The notes below the pieces were generated by a model, which did not search any database, had not been told where the DNA came from, and saw only the letters and a list, made by a program, of their open reading frames with translations. Both the position numbers and the translations under genes were made by a program. A stretch of DNA of 64,000 bases from CBDCWT01 sp965223305. GTDB taxonomy: Bacteria; Planctomycetota; Planctomycetia; Pirellulales; Pirellulaceae. The stretch's first letter is position 1. The number at the start of each line of letters is the position of its first letter. Where the stretch lies: positions 62,001-126,000 of the forward strand of contig CBDCWT010000079.1 of NCBI GenBank assembly GCA_965223305.1, written 5' to 3'. Shown piece by piece: positions 36,001 to 43,122 of this stretch.

Positions 36001-37419
36001 GGCGCCACGCTCATGGTTCAAGAGAACCAAGAGGTCAAGGCAGGATCCGCTCTCTGCCAGTGGAATCCACACAGCATCCCGATCCTGGCCGAGGTGTCCG
36101 GCAAGGTCCGCTACGAAGACGTCGTGGAAGGTGAGACGATGCGGATGGAGAAGGACCCCAGCGGACACGTGCGGCGGTTGATTATCGATCACAAAGGCGA
36201 GCTTCATCCGCAGATTGTCCTCGAAGACTCCGATGGCAAGCCGCTGGATGTCTACTACCTGCCCGAGAGAGCTCACATTGTCGTGGACGAGGGAGAAGTG
36301 ATCGCAGCGGGGATTGTCCTGGCCGAGACGCCGCGCGAGGCTTCAGGGATTACGGACATTACGGGCGGTTTGCCTCGTGTGACGGAGATTTTCGAGGCCC
36401 GCAAGCCCAAGGATCCGGCGGTCATTGCTGAGGTCGATGGTGTCGTAGAGATTCTGGGCGAAAAACGGCGCGGCAAGCGTACGATTATCGTACGCAGCGA
36501 GAGCGGTATCGAACGCGAACATCTGGTACCTCATGGTAAGCGGTTCCTGGTGCACGCCGGTGATCATGTCAAAGCCGGGCAGGCCTTGGTGGATGGGCCG
36601 CTGGTGCCCCATGACATTCTGAGAATCTCCGGCGAGGAGGCGGTTCAGCAATACCTGCTGCACGAAATCCAGAGTGTCTATCGCAGCCAGCGTGTTGATA
36701 TCAACGACAAGCATGTCGAAATTATCATTGCTCGGATGTTGCGGAAAGTCCGCATCGAGAATCCGGGGGACACCAATGTGCTGCCGGGAATCGACATGGA
36801 TCGATTTGAGTTCCGCCAGATCAATCAGGAACTGTCCCGTTGCGTGAAAGTCACCCAGAAGGGCGACAGTGACTTCGAGGCAGAGACGATCGTGCCCAAG
36901 GACGCGTTGGAGCAGGTGAACACGCAGATCGAGGCCTTGGGAGGGGACTCCGCGAAGGGCAGCCGTCCGCGGGCCGCCACCGCGGCGACGCAGCTCTTAG
37001 GGATCACTAAAGCCTCGGTGCAAAGTTCCAGCTTCATCTCTGCGGCCAGTTTCCAGGAGACGACAAAGGTGCTGACCGAGGCAGCGCTGGCCGGCAAGGT
37101 CGATCATCTCGTCGGGTTGAAGGAAAACGTGATTCTGGGTCACTTAATTCCGGCGGGCACGGGGTTCCGTACGTTTCAGGAGTCAGAAGTTCGCTACCGG
37201 CCGGAGGCTCTGCAAGCAATGGCAGCAGAGAAGGAACGGGCACTGGTTACCAGCTTCCCGCTGTTACAGTCCGGCGAGGACGGCAACGGAGCGACTGCGG
37301 AAGAAGGCAGCGAGGAGACGGTTCCGGCATCGGAGAGTGCTTCCAGCAGCGAACCTGCTGGAAGCGAGGCTTTGGACAGCCTGTTTTCGTCCGAGACACC
37401 GCAGCCGCCGGCTGAGTAG
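33034..37419 (+). CDS. rpoC: DNA-directed RNA polymerase subunit beta'
   Basis: 1461 residues from ATG 33034, which is preceded by AAGGAG (33019-33024) and begins MTLGESSYDRINDYAAVKIS; the 28 codons upstream are judged leader. The first zinc-binding site is CACGKYRGMKYKGMICDRC and the second lies in CDAPLGVCRLCYG. The catalytic Mg loop NADFDGDQMAVHLPL and the bridge-helix region GLMAKPTGEIIETPIKANFR are intact. The last 60 residues are an Asp/Glu/Ser/Pro-rich tail (SSEPAGSEALDSLFSSETPQ) of a kind I would expect to be dispensable. Confidence 0.98.
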   Translation: MTLGESSYDRINDYAAVKISLARPHDIRSWSFGEVKKPETINYRTYRPEKDGLFCERIFGPEKDWECACGKYRGMKYKGMICDRCGVKVTHSRVRRKRMGHIELAAPVVHIWFFKAMPSRLGNLLEMKTTSLEKVIYFQDYVVVEPGDTSLERAQLLTEEEYRAAKEQWGDGAFEADMGAEAVRKLLVNLDLVKLSQDLREELGKTNSKQRRKDLINRLKIVESIRDSDNRPEWMVLDVIPVIPPDLRPLVLLDSGNFATSDLNDLYRRIINRNNRLRKLVDLNAPEVIIRNEKRMLQQSVDALFDNNRCKRPVLGSSNRPLKSLTDMIKGKQGRFRENLLGKRVDYSARSVIVVGPKLKLHQCGLPKKIALELYQPFIIRRLKELGHADTIKSAKKMLERKDEEVWDILEQVIQNHPVLLNRAPTLHRMGIQAFEPTLVEGNAIHLHPLVCKGFNADFDGDQMAVHLPLSIEAQVEAHTLMLSTNNIFGPANGRPIMSPSQDTVMGCNYITLDMPNRRGEGMTFSSLEEADLAYSLGVIDMHALIKVRLPANRRVKSEEEDSKPGALITTSYGRILFNMMLPDGMDYYNQTLKSGDLATVISDCYQKLGRSATINLLDDMNQLGFRESTRSGLSFATDDLVTPASKTKFIADAEKQVLKYRKLYERGVITDQERYNQVLDTWTHTRESITGEMMDAMKSDDRGGFGYVNPVYLMAHSGARGGVEQIRQLAGMRGLMAKPTGEIIETPIKANFREGLSVLEYFSSTHGARKGLADTALKTADSGYLTRKLADVAQNVVVTLDDCGTTQGVTKGVIYRGEKVEVRLADAVNGRVSRQNIVNPITDEVIVRENELITPDIARRIEELGLEKIQVRSPMTCDAPLGVCRLCYGMDLSTGTMVEEGMAVGIIAAQSIGEPGTQLTMRTFHIGGTVNTSVEESETRAKRGGVVRFTRMRVVKTEEGKDLVLTRNGEIAILDPKGREIEKYEVPTGATLMVQENQEVKAGSALCQWNPHSIPILAEVSGKVRYEDVVEGETMRMEKDPSGHVRRLIIDHKGELHPQIVLEDSDGKPLDVYYLPERAHIVVDEGEVIAAGIVLAETPREASGITDITGGLPRVTEIFEARKPKDPAVIAEVDGVVEILGEKRRGKRTIIVRSESGIEREHLVPHGKRFLVHAGDHVKAGQALVDGPLVPHDILRISGEEAVQQYLLHEIQSVYRSQRVDINDKHVEIIIARMLRKVRIENPGDTNVLPGIDMDRFEFRQINQELSRCVKVTQKGDSDFEAETIVPKDALEQVNTQIEALGGDSAKGSRPRAATAATQLLGITKASVQSSSFISAASFQETTKVLTEAALAGKVDHLVGLKENVILGHLIPAGTGFRTFQESEVRYRPEALQAMAAEKERALVTSFPLLQSGEDGNGATAEEGSEETVPASESASSSEPAGSEALDSLFSSETPQPPAE

Positions 37420-37507
37420 TCGCTTCGGGAGCTTGTGCTGAGTTGCTTCAATTGAATCTGCCGTTGACGTCGGGTTACTGCGGCGGCTAAAAGTCGGGTC
37501 ATCCAAA

Positions 37508-37574
37508 GTAGCAGGCACACTCCGTGTGCCGTCCGCAAAGTAGGGGGGTACGGCACACGTGTGCCCACTACCTT
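37508..37574. repeat. Palindromic repeat A, paired copies
   Basis: GTAGCAGGCACACTCCGTGT leads a 7-bp hairpin (GGCACAC-TCC-GTGTGCC, 37514-37530) ending GTCCGC. It is followed by an inverted partner, CGGCACACGTGTGCC then CACTACCTTG. The pair forms a head-to-head unit as at 50.7-50.9 kb. It lies 89 bases after the rpoC stop and could end or protect the transcript. Confidence 0.7.
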
Positions 37575-37590
37575 GTTTTTGGAAGCCCTG

Positions 37591-38466
37591 ATGCCAGCGA
37601 CCGCAGATTTCAGAGGGTCCACCGAATTCGGCTGTCTTCCTACCAGCCTGCGAGCACTCCATTTCGCAGACAGGTCGGCGGGTTGGTTGTCCGACGCGTT
37701 CGCATCGGACAACGCGGTTGCGATCCGGCTGGAAGAAGTCACCGAGACGACCGCTGGGCTGTCCCGACTGCGCGACGACTTATTCGACGTTGTGTTGATC
37801 AGTCACGCTCCGCCGGGCCTCGACGCGATGGAGTTGGTCGAGGCCGTACGAGCGGGTGGCGGCGAAGAACAAGCGGTCGTGGTGCTGGACACCGACTCGG
37901 ACTCGCAGCTGGCGGCGCTTTGCTATGAAGTCGGCGCGGACGCTTATCTGTCGGTCGAGAACAGTACGACCAGAAATTTGCTTTGGACCCTTGCGCGAGC
38001 GGTCGAATACCGCCGTTTGATGGCGGAGAATCGGCGGTTGCACGGCGCCGAGCTGCACCGACAGGAACTTGAGCGGGAGGAATCGCAGCGGCTGCTAGAC
38101 CAGCAGAGGTGCCTGGTCGCCCACCGGAAGGATTCCCTTTCGCTTTCTCAGGAAGTCGGTGACCGATACCGCGAGCTGCTGCGGACGTACGTCATCATGG
38201 GGTCGGGCAGTATTGCAGAAGAGACACAGCAGTTAGTCCAGCTGCACTTGTCTCGCGGGGGCAGCGCGCGGGAGGCGATGCTCATGCATGTAGACGCCCT
38301 ACAGGAGATGATTCATGGGCTAGGACAACGAAGTGCACGTCATGTCATGAGCCGTGCCGACGTCTTGATCTTGGAGTTCATGATTCACCTGTCGGATGGC
38401 TATCGGCGGCAATATTCGGACTGCGTCAATCTGCCGCGACAGATGACTCTACCGTTTGCCGCCTAG
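37591..38466 (+). CDS. Receiver-like (pseudo-receiver) protein
   Basis: 291 residues from ATG 37591, which follows GGAAG. The first 130 residues follow the CheY/receiver fold: FDVVLISHAPPGLDAMELVE, then QAVVVLDTDSDSQLAALCYE and GADAYLSVEN. Where the phosphorylated Asp belongs (strand beta 3) there is Ser (VLISHAP), and the usual Lys after strand beta 5 is missing. It should therefore not take part in normal phosphotransfer. A long charged helix (RRLMAENRRLHGAELHRQEL) and a helical C-terminal domain of about 110 residues follow, of unknown function. Confidence 0.65.
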   Translation: MPATADFRGSTEFGCLPTSLRALHFADRSAGWLSDAFASDNAVAIRLEEVTETTAGLSRLRDDLFDVVLISHAPPGLDAMELVEAVRAGGGEEQAVVVLDTDSDSQLAALCYEVGADAYLSVENSTTRNLLWTLARAVEYRRLMAENRRLHGAELHRQELEREESQRLLDQQRCLVAHRKDSLSLSQEVGDRYRELLRTYVIMGSGSIAEETQQLVQLHLSRGGSAREAMLMHVDALQEMIHGLGQRSARHVMSRADVLILEFMIHLSDGYRRQYSDCVNLPRQMTLPFAA

Positions 38467-38564
38467 CTCGAGATGCGCAGCCCACCGCGGAAGCGGAGCG
38501 TCTTCTTCCATAGCAGTCCTCCTCGAGCCGCCCAACAGGTTGCCGTCTCGGTTCCCTTTCTCCT

Positions 38565-38629
38565 GGTAGCCGAATTCGCCAGAATTTGGACGAATCAGCA
38601 GTCCACCAAACTCTGGCGACATTGGCTAC
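38565..38629. repeat. Inverted repeat B, copy 3
   Basis: GGTAGCCGAATTCGCCAGAA is followed after about 15 nt by CCAAACTCTGGCGACATTGG and CTAC. The arms are complementary with a few mismatches. It fills the gap between the pseudo-receiver gene and MITE copy 2. Confidence 0.65.
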
Positions 38630-38663
38630 GATCGGATAGCGGCGCAACGTCAGGGAAAAGTCC

Positions 38664-38845
38664 TTAACCCGAATTATTCATGAAGATCGTCGCGAGAGGT
38701 TGTAAGTACGTTCGTGGCAAGGAAGGCGAGCAGTTCTTCCGCAGGCGTATTGAAGCAATACGTCGAGGGAGAATTGTGAAGCATGACGAAGCCACGGATG
38801 GACTTACGACCTCGCAGCAGATCGCTCATGAACAATCCGGGTTAA
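38664..38845 (+). mobile_element. MITE-like element, family A, copy 2
   Basis: A 174-bp core (38668-38841) between TTAA duplications (38664-38667 and 38842-38845). The ends are CCCGAATTATTCATGA and the complement of CCCGGATTGTTCATGA. It differs from copy 1 (4678-4859) at only a handful of positions, mainly in the ends. The different duplication (TTAA here, CTAG in the others) shows that the 4-bp sequence is host target and not part of the element. The 51-codon internal frame is open here too and runs on past the right end. Confidence 0.87.
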
Positions 38846-38946
38846 CGGCGTTGGGTGTGGCGGGGGTGTAGTTGACCGGTGCGCGGAGCGTCCCCGACAA
38901 TGGCACAAGGTGCCTGTTTCGTCGCTGGCTTCCTGGAGGCAGAGGT

Positions 38947-41067
38947 GTGAATGCAGATTCTGGGTTTCGCCGTTTGCTCCTGCTTACTAGCGCGGCAGTT
39001 GTATTTCTGTTTACGGTCATGACGGCGGCGCTTGCGCGCGGCGAACCGCTGCCCGCGACGGCCGCCGCGGACGAGCAAGTCGGGCTGGCGGATGCCCGGC
39101 GGCAGCTCTACTTAGCCGACATCAGCGCGGCCAGCATAGCTTGGCGCGACGGCGACTTGCGGTTGATGGAGTCTCTGCTCGAGCGACACGTACCTTCCGC
39201 CGGTGCGGACGACCTGCGGCAGTTCGAGTGGTATGTGCTGCGCGAGTTGTCGCGTCGGAGCCAGCCGCGGAAACGCGTCGAATTACCAGATGCGCTGAAG
39301 GGGTCCGACTATTCCAGCGACGGAGCCCGGTTGGCGATCGTCTGCAGCACCGACCACTCGGTCGGTTGGGTTGATTTGACGACAGGCAAGTACCAGACGC
39401 TCGAGCAAAGGACAGAGCCCTACTGGCGCGCGGAGTTTGCTGCCATCTCACCGGATGGCAACACGGTCGCCTATCGACTCCCGGGCAAGGAGGCGGGAGT
39501 TCGCGTCCGCCAACTCGAAGTGAACAACACACTGGACCTACGGGTCAACGGGCAACCGGTCTTGTGTGCCGCCTTCTCCCCCGATGGCGGCTCGCTAGCC
39601 ACTGGTCGTGGTGACGGAAGAATCCAGCTTTGGGATCTGGAGAGCGGGCAGAGCCAGCTTATTGTGCATCGATCTGCTGCAGCCTCGGCTGTCAGCTTTT
39701 CGCCCGATGGCTCACTGCTGGCGGTTGCCTGCGCGGCCAAGACGGAGCGCGGCGTCCTGGCCACGGATGGTGAGGCGCACAAGCAGGTAGTCGTCTACCA
39801 GCTTGCGGATCGCAGCAGCCGCTGTGAGATTGAGCACGAGACGGGTGTACAGTCGGTCGCCTTTTCGACGGACGGCCGTTACTTGGCCACGGGCGATCAG
39901 CAAGGCGCGATCAAACTCTATGATTTCGACGAAGACTCGATTACCGAGCTATACCGTCCGGGCAAGCACGACGTAGTGACCGATACCCGCGTCGCGATTC
40001 GCAGTTTGGCGTTCTCTCGCGATGGCAAATGGCTCGCTTCCGCCGGACTCGGAATCAGGATTTGGGATCTGAGCAACTTGACGCTCCATTGCAAGCTGGA
40101 TGGACATGTCACTAGCATCGACCGTCTTTCCTTTTCGCGCGACGATCAGCTGTTGTCCGTCGGCAAAGATCGGCAAGCTTTGACGTGGGACTTGAGCCGT
40201 GGGGAGAGGAGCAACGCTGCTATACGCCAATTTGGCGGCCAGATTGACTGCATCGCGCTCTGCCCCTCAGGTGAGGTTGCGGTGTATTCACTCAACCAGC
40301 GGAGAGTCAACTTCTGGGATCCCATCATCGACAGAGTCCGGCAGATTGATCGGGCGGGATATATCGCTGTCTCCGAATCTGGAATCATGGCAACTTCCTA
40401 CGGGAGAAGAATTCGACTCTTAAACTTAGCGACCAACGAGTGGGCTGAAACCTCGATCGGCTGGAGTGTCCGCAAGCTGGCGTTCTCTCCCGACGATCGG
40501 ATCCTGGCGATCGGCGGTCTGAATGGCGAGTTGGAGCTATGGGACGCCACGACGGGCGAACGGATCTTGCAAGAGAAGACGCCGTGGAGCCGAATTATTG
40601 ACTTTGCGTTTAACGCCGACGGAACTCGAGTTGCGGCGGCGCACCCGAACACCGGTAAGGTGACCTTGTGGAACGTCGACAAGGGGGAGCAAGATCGGGT
40701 TATCGACATTGGGTTTGGCTGCGGTGAACTCTCTTTAGATTACTCCCCCACCGGTGAGTTCCTGGCGGTTGGGCGGTGGCGTTTGGGGATTCAACTCTGG
40801 GATCTGGCTGATGCGGAGAGCAAGCCCAAAGAGTTTGGAGCCGGCACGATGGCAGTCGAGTTTGCACCGGACGGCAAGACGCTCTATTCCGGCCGTGTCG
40901 GCGACGGCATGTTGCAAGTCTGGGACATCGAGACGCTACGACGTCGGTGCGTCTTGCCAGGAGTCACCCGGGCCTCCGACATCGCGGTGTCGCCCGACGG
41001 CAACATCGTGGCTATCGGCGGTTGGGGTGGAGCAGTCCGGGTACTCGTGGCCGCTCCCGATGAGTGA
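38947..41067 (+). CDS. Secreted or anchored WD40-repeat protein
   Basis: 706 residues from GTG 38947, seven bases after GGAGG, directly followed by a signal segment (LLLLTSAAVVFLFTVMTAAL). Residues about 50-110 form the planctomycete module DISAASIAWRDGDLRLMESL and DDLRQFEWYVLRELSRR, which usually precedes WD40 repeats in giant Ser/Thr kinases. The rest holds at least ten WD40-like blades, each with a phrase such as FSPDGGSLATGRGDGRIQLW, FSRDGKWLASAGLGIRIWDL or FSPDDRILAIGGLNGELELW. There is no kinase domain, so it is a free propeller protein, perhaps a scaffold outside the cytoplasm. Confidence 0.85.
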   Translation: MNADSGFRRLLLLTSAAVVFLFTVMTAALARGEPLPATAAADEQVGLADARRQLYLADISAASIAWRDGDLRLMESLLERHVPSAGADDLRQFEWYVLRELSRRSQPRKRVELPDALKGSDYSSDGARLAIVCSTDHSVGWVDLTTGKYQTLEQRTEPYWRAEFAAISPDGNTVAYRLPGKEAGVRVRQLEVNNTLDLRVNGQPVLCAAFSPDGGSLATGRGDGRIQLWDLESGQSQLIVHRSAAASAVSFSPDGSLLAVACAAKTERGVLATDGEAHKQVVVYQLADRSSRCEIEHETGVQSVAFSTDGRYLATGDQQGAIKLYDFDEDSITELYRPGKHDVVTDTRVAIRSLAFSRDGKWLASAGLGIRIWDLSNLTLHCKLDGHVTSIDRLSFSRDDQLLSVGKDRQALTWDLSRGERSNAAIRQFGGQIDCIALCPSGEVAVYSLNQRRVNFWDPIIDRVRQIDRAGYIAVSESGIMATSYGRRIRLLNLATNEWAETSIGWSVRKLAFSPDDRILAIGGLNGELELWDATTGERILQEKTPWSRIIDFAFNADGTRVAAAHPNTGKVTLWNVDKGEQDRVIDIGFGCGELSLDYSPTGEFLAVGRWRLGIQLWDLADAESKPKEFGAGTMAVEFAPDGKTLYSGRVGDGMLQVWDIETLRRRCVLPGVTRASDIAVSPDGNIVAIGGWGGAVRVLVAAPDE

Positions 41068-41196
41068 AGATGACGATTCGGAGTCGGGCTTACAATGCGC
41101 AGCCTTTTAGCGAGAATGACTGCCAGGCCTTTCGTACGGAGTAACTCCGGGGCAGGGGCCGGGAAACTAGGCTGTCAATGAGTGTAGGTTGGATCC

Positions 41197-41412
41197 GTGG
41201 CACCAGCAACAAGAAGGCGTTGGCAGTTCGGCTTGCGAAGTCTCTTCATCGGCACGACGGCGGCCGCGATCGCTGTGGCGCTGATGACTTGGCTCGATGT
41301 CCCCGGCGACTTTGTCTTGATCGTGGCCGCAATCGTCGCCGTGCTGATTGAAGCTGTGATTCACCGTCGCGGCATGCGGTGGATCATGCGGCGTCGCAGG
41401 CGGGCCGATTGA
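41197..41412 (+). CDS. Small basic membrane protein with FGLRSLF leader
   Basis: 71 residues from GTG 41197. RRRWQFGLRSLFIGTTAAAI is the typical beginning of a planctomycete membrane module. Two hydrophobic spans (about 15-32 and 38-53) are followed by a strongly basic tail (RRGMRWIMRRRRRAD). No enzyme motif. It may be the first gene of a short rightward run with the next two genes. Confidence 0.55.
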   Translation: MAPATRRRWQFGLRSLFIGTTAAAIAVALMTWLDVPGDFVLIVAAIVAVLIEAVIHRRGMRWIMRRRRRAD

Positions 41413-41433
41413 CTTGACGCGGAGCCTGAGGTC

Positions 41434-41712
41434 GTGCTCAACAACCTTGTTTCTGTCGTGATCATGACGACCATCACCACCGGATGGTGTAGGACGGTCG
41501 TGTGCGGAGAGCCGCCAAGTCCCAATTTGGGGCAGAGAATCTCGTTCGAAGATCAGCATGCCGGCGAATACGACCTGCATGCGGGCCGGACCAGCTGGAC
41601 AGCCGAAGAGAAGGTCGAAGTCGCTGACGGAAAACTCACCGTTCGGATCGAACTGAGCGGTGATGAGAGACCGGCTGGAATTCGCGAGCTGTATTTCGTC
41701 AAGATTCGTTGA
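41434..41712 (+). CDS. Small secreted protein of unknown function
   Basis: 92 residues from GTG 41434, with GGAG 10 bases upstream. The first 28 residues look like a signal peptide (VLNNLVSVVIMTTITTGWCR, then VVCGEPP). The mature part is polar and beta-rich (SWTAEEKVEVADGKLTVRIE). It ends 41 bases before the AhpD-like selenoprotein candidate. No family recognised; a frameshift truncating the C-terminus cannot be excluded. Confidence 0.45.
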   Translation: MLNNLVSVVIMTTITTGWCRTVVCGEPPSPNLGQRISFEDQHAGEYDLHAGRTSWTAEEKVEVADGKLTVRIELSGDERPAGIRELYFVKIR

Positions 41713-41753
41713 CTTTCAGAGATTACGCGGACCTGCACTTCTCGGAGCAACCC

Positions 41754-42299
41754 ATGGCTCGCATCGAAGGAATCGACGACGATCGCATCGACAACGGTAT
41801 CGCGAGGGTATTTGACGAACAGACTGCGAAGTGGGGTGCTCGTCTGGAACCGTACGAAATCTTTGCCCGTAGGCCGTCGCTGTTCCACGCAGTGCTTGGA
41901 ATGTGGGAAGGTCTCGGCGCCTCGGGCCTCATCGATGTGCAGTTAAAGACTCTCGTCAACCGACGGGTTGCTGCGCATAACGGATGTGTTTTCTGACAAG
42001 ACATCAACGCTGCCGTGGGCAGCGAAGAAGGCCTCGCCCGCGAAAAAATCCTCGCGCTTCCTAACTACGCGTCCAGCGATCTATTCAGCGACCGCGAGCG
42101 TGTCGCCCTGGAGTACGCCGACCGGATCACAGTTACGGAACTCGAAGTGTCCGACACCTTGTTCGCGGAGCTCCGGCGACACTTCAGCGACGATGAGATT
42201 GTCGAGTTGACGGGATGGATTGCTTGGGAGAATTGCTCTAGCAAGTTCAACCGGGCCCTGCGCATCGACTCGCAGCATCTCTGGGAAGGCGACCACTAG
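41754..42299 (+). CDS. AhpD/carboxymuconolactone decarboxylase-family protein, candidate selenoprotein (in-frame TGA as Sec81)
   Basis: ATG 41754 follows TCGGAG. The frame is open to TGA at 41994-41996 and continues in the same frame to TAG 42297-42299, 181 residues in all. The TGA falls exactly on the second Cys of the family's CxxC redox centre: NGCVF-(TGA)-QDINAAVGS, where relatives have patterns such as GCEFCIDI. Both halves are normal family sequence (FARRPSLFHAVLGMWEGLGA before, YADRITVTELEVSDTLFAEL after). A SECIS-like hairpin follows 11 bases after the TGA. If Sec is inserted, this is a CxxU peroxidase or thiol-disulfide enzyme of the AhpD type. The alternative is a nonsense mutation or base error in a Cys codon. 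A family A MITE begins at its stop codon. Confidence 0.75.
42008..42024 (+). promoter_or_regulatory. Candidate bacterial SECIS hairpin
   Basis: CGCTGCC-GTG-GGCAGCG forms a perfect 7-bp stem with apical loop GTG. The loop begins 18 nt after the TGA, inside the 16-37 nt range known for bacterial SECIS elements, and has the G then U expected for SelB contact. It lies within the coding sequence, as bacterial SECIS elements do. Confidence 0.6.
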
Positions 42300-42478
42300 C
42301 CCGGATTATTCATGAGCGATCTACTGCGAGGTCGTAAGTCCATCCGTGGCTTCGTCATGCTTCACAATTCTCCCTCGACGTATTGCTTCAATACGCCTGC
42401 GGAAGAATTGCTCGCCTTCCTTGCCACGAACGTACTTACAACCCTCTCGCGACGATCTTCATGAATAATCCGGGCTAG
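42296..42478 (-). mobile_element. MITE-like element, family A, copy 3 (inverted)
   Basis: A 175-bp core (42300-42474) flanked by CTAG (42296-42299 and 42475-42478). It is inverted relative to copies 1 and 2 and carries one extra C (ACAACCCTCTCG), which breaks the internal 51-codon frame. The left CTAG contains the TAG stop codon of the selenoprotein candidate, so the insertion duplicated that stop. Confidence 0.87.
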
Positions 42479-42537
42479 CCCCCAGCAAGGAGGCTGTGGA
42501 GCTCTTGCGCTTCACAAACCAGCGGACATCGACCTCA

Positions 42538-42559
42538 CCCTCCCGCGAGAGCGGGAGGG
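42538..42559. repeat. Hairpin CCCTCCCGC-GAGA-GCGGGAGGG
   Basis: A perfect 9-bp stem with a GAGA loop. It is followed by TCGGACGCGTAGCGTCCGG, itself palindromic and shared in part with composite repeat C. No T-run. The stretch 42479-43122 holds no gene, only this and repeats A, B and C. Confidence 0.55.
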
Positions 42560-42816
42560 TCGGACGCGTAGCGTCCGGGGAGGGCTGCCCGGGAGTCGTA
42601 GGCCGGGGACAAGCGGCAGGAAAGATGGCGGCTTCTGACAAGAGGTGACGCCGCGCCGTTCCGGCGGCACCAAGTTCGATGCACTTCGTGTTGAGTGCCA
42701 ACCGGCGCGTGCTGGAACTGCGCGGCGGGCAAATCATAGGCTCATGGAAGCTTCTTTTACGCCGCCTGTTCCGGCCTACCTCCTCGGAGGTGGTGCAGCT
42801 TACGCTTCATGCATTC

Positions 42817-43090
42817 CACCAAACTCTGGGCGAGTTCGGCTACGCCGCAAATCAGTAGCCCACGGTTTCTCAGCGAAACCGACGCGTAGCGTCCGGGGAG
42901 GGCTCCCCCTCTCCGGCCCTTCGGGCCGACTCTCCCCGAGGGGAGAGTGACAAAGACCCTGGTGAGTTTGGCTACGCACCGAATCAGCCGCTGGGCGTTA
43001 GCCCACGGTTCCTCAGCGAAACGTTTGCCCGCGTGTCGGCTTGGTGTTGCTCTGCTTCTGGCGGACGGCACACGGAGTGTGCCTGCTACC
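42817..43090. repeat. Composite of repeats B, C and A
   Basis: In order: a repeat B right arm (CACCAAACTCTGGGCGAGTT, 42817 on); repeat C in reverse orientation (GCGAAACCGACGCGTAGCG, CCGGCCCTTCGGGCCGACTC, CTCCCCGAGGGGAGAG); a B-like piece GGTGAGTTTGGCTACGCAC; GGCGTTAGCCCACGG; and a repeat A unit ending at 43090 (GGACGGCACACGGAGTGTGC). It is roughly the mirror image of 4313-4590, so A, B and C tend to travel or accumulate together. Confidence 0.6.
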
Positions 43091-43122
43091 TTCTGTCCGG
43101 GCCGACTCTCCCAGCCAAAGAG

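Noticed and set aside
38680..38871. 63-codon ORF as an independent gene
   Set aside because: It starts inside MITE copy 2 and runs out past its right end into unrelated sequence, with no ribosome site.
41434..41712. TGA at the end of the small secreted protein as a second selenocysteine codon
   Set aside because: The frame after it loses protein character and there is no Cys-type redox motif or suitable hairpin.
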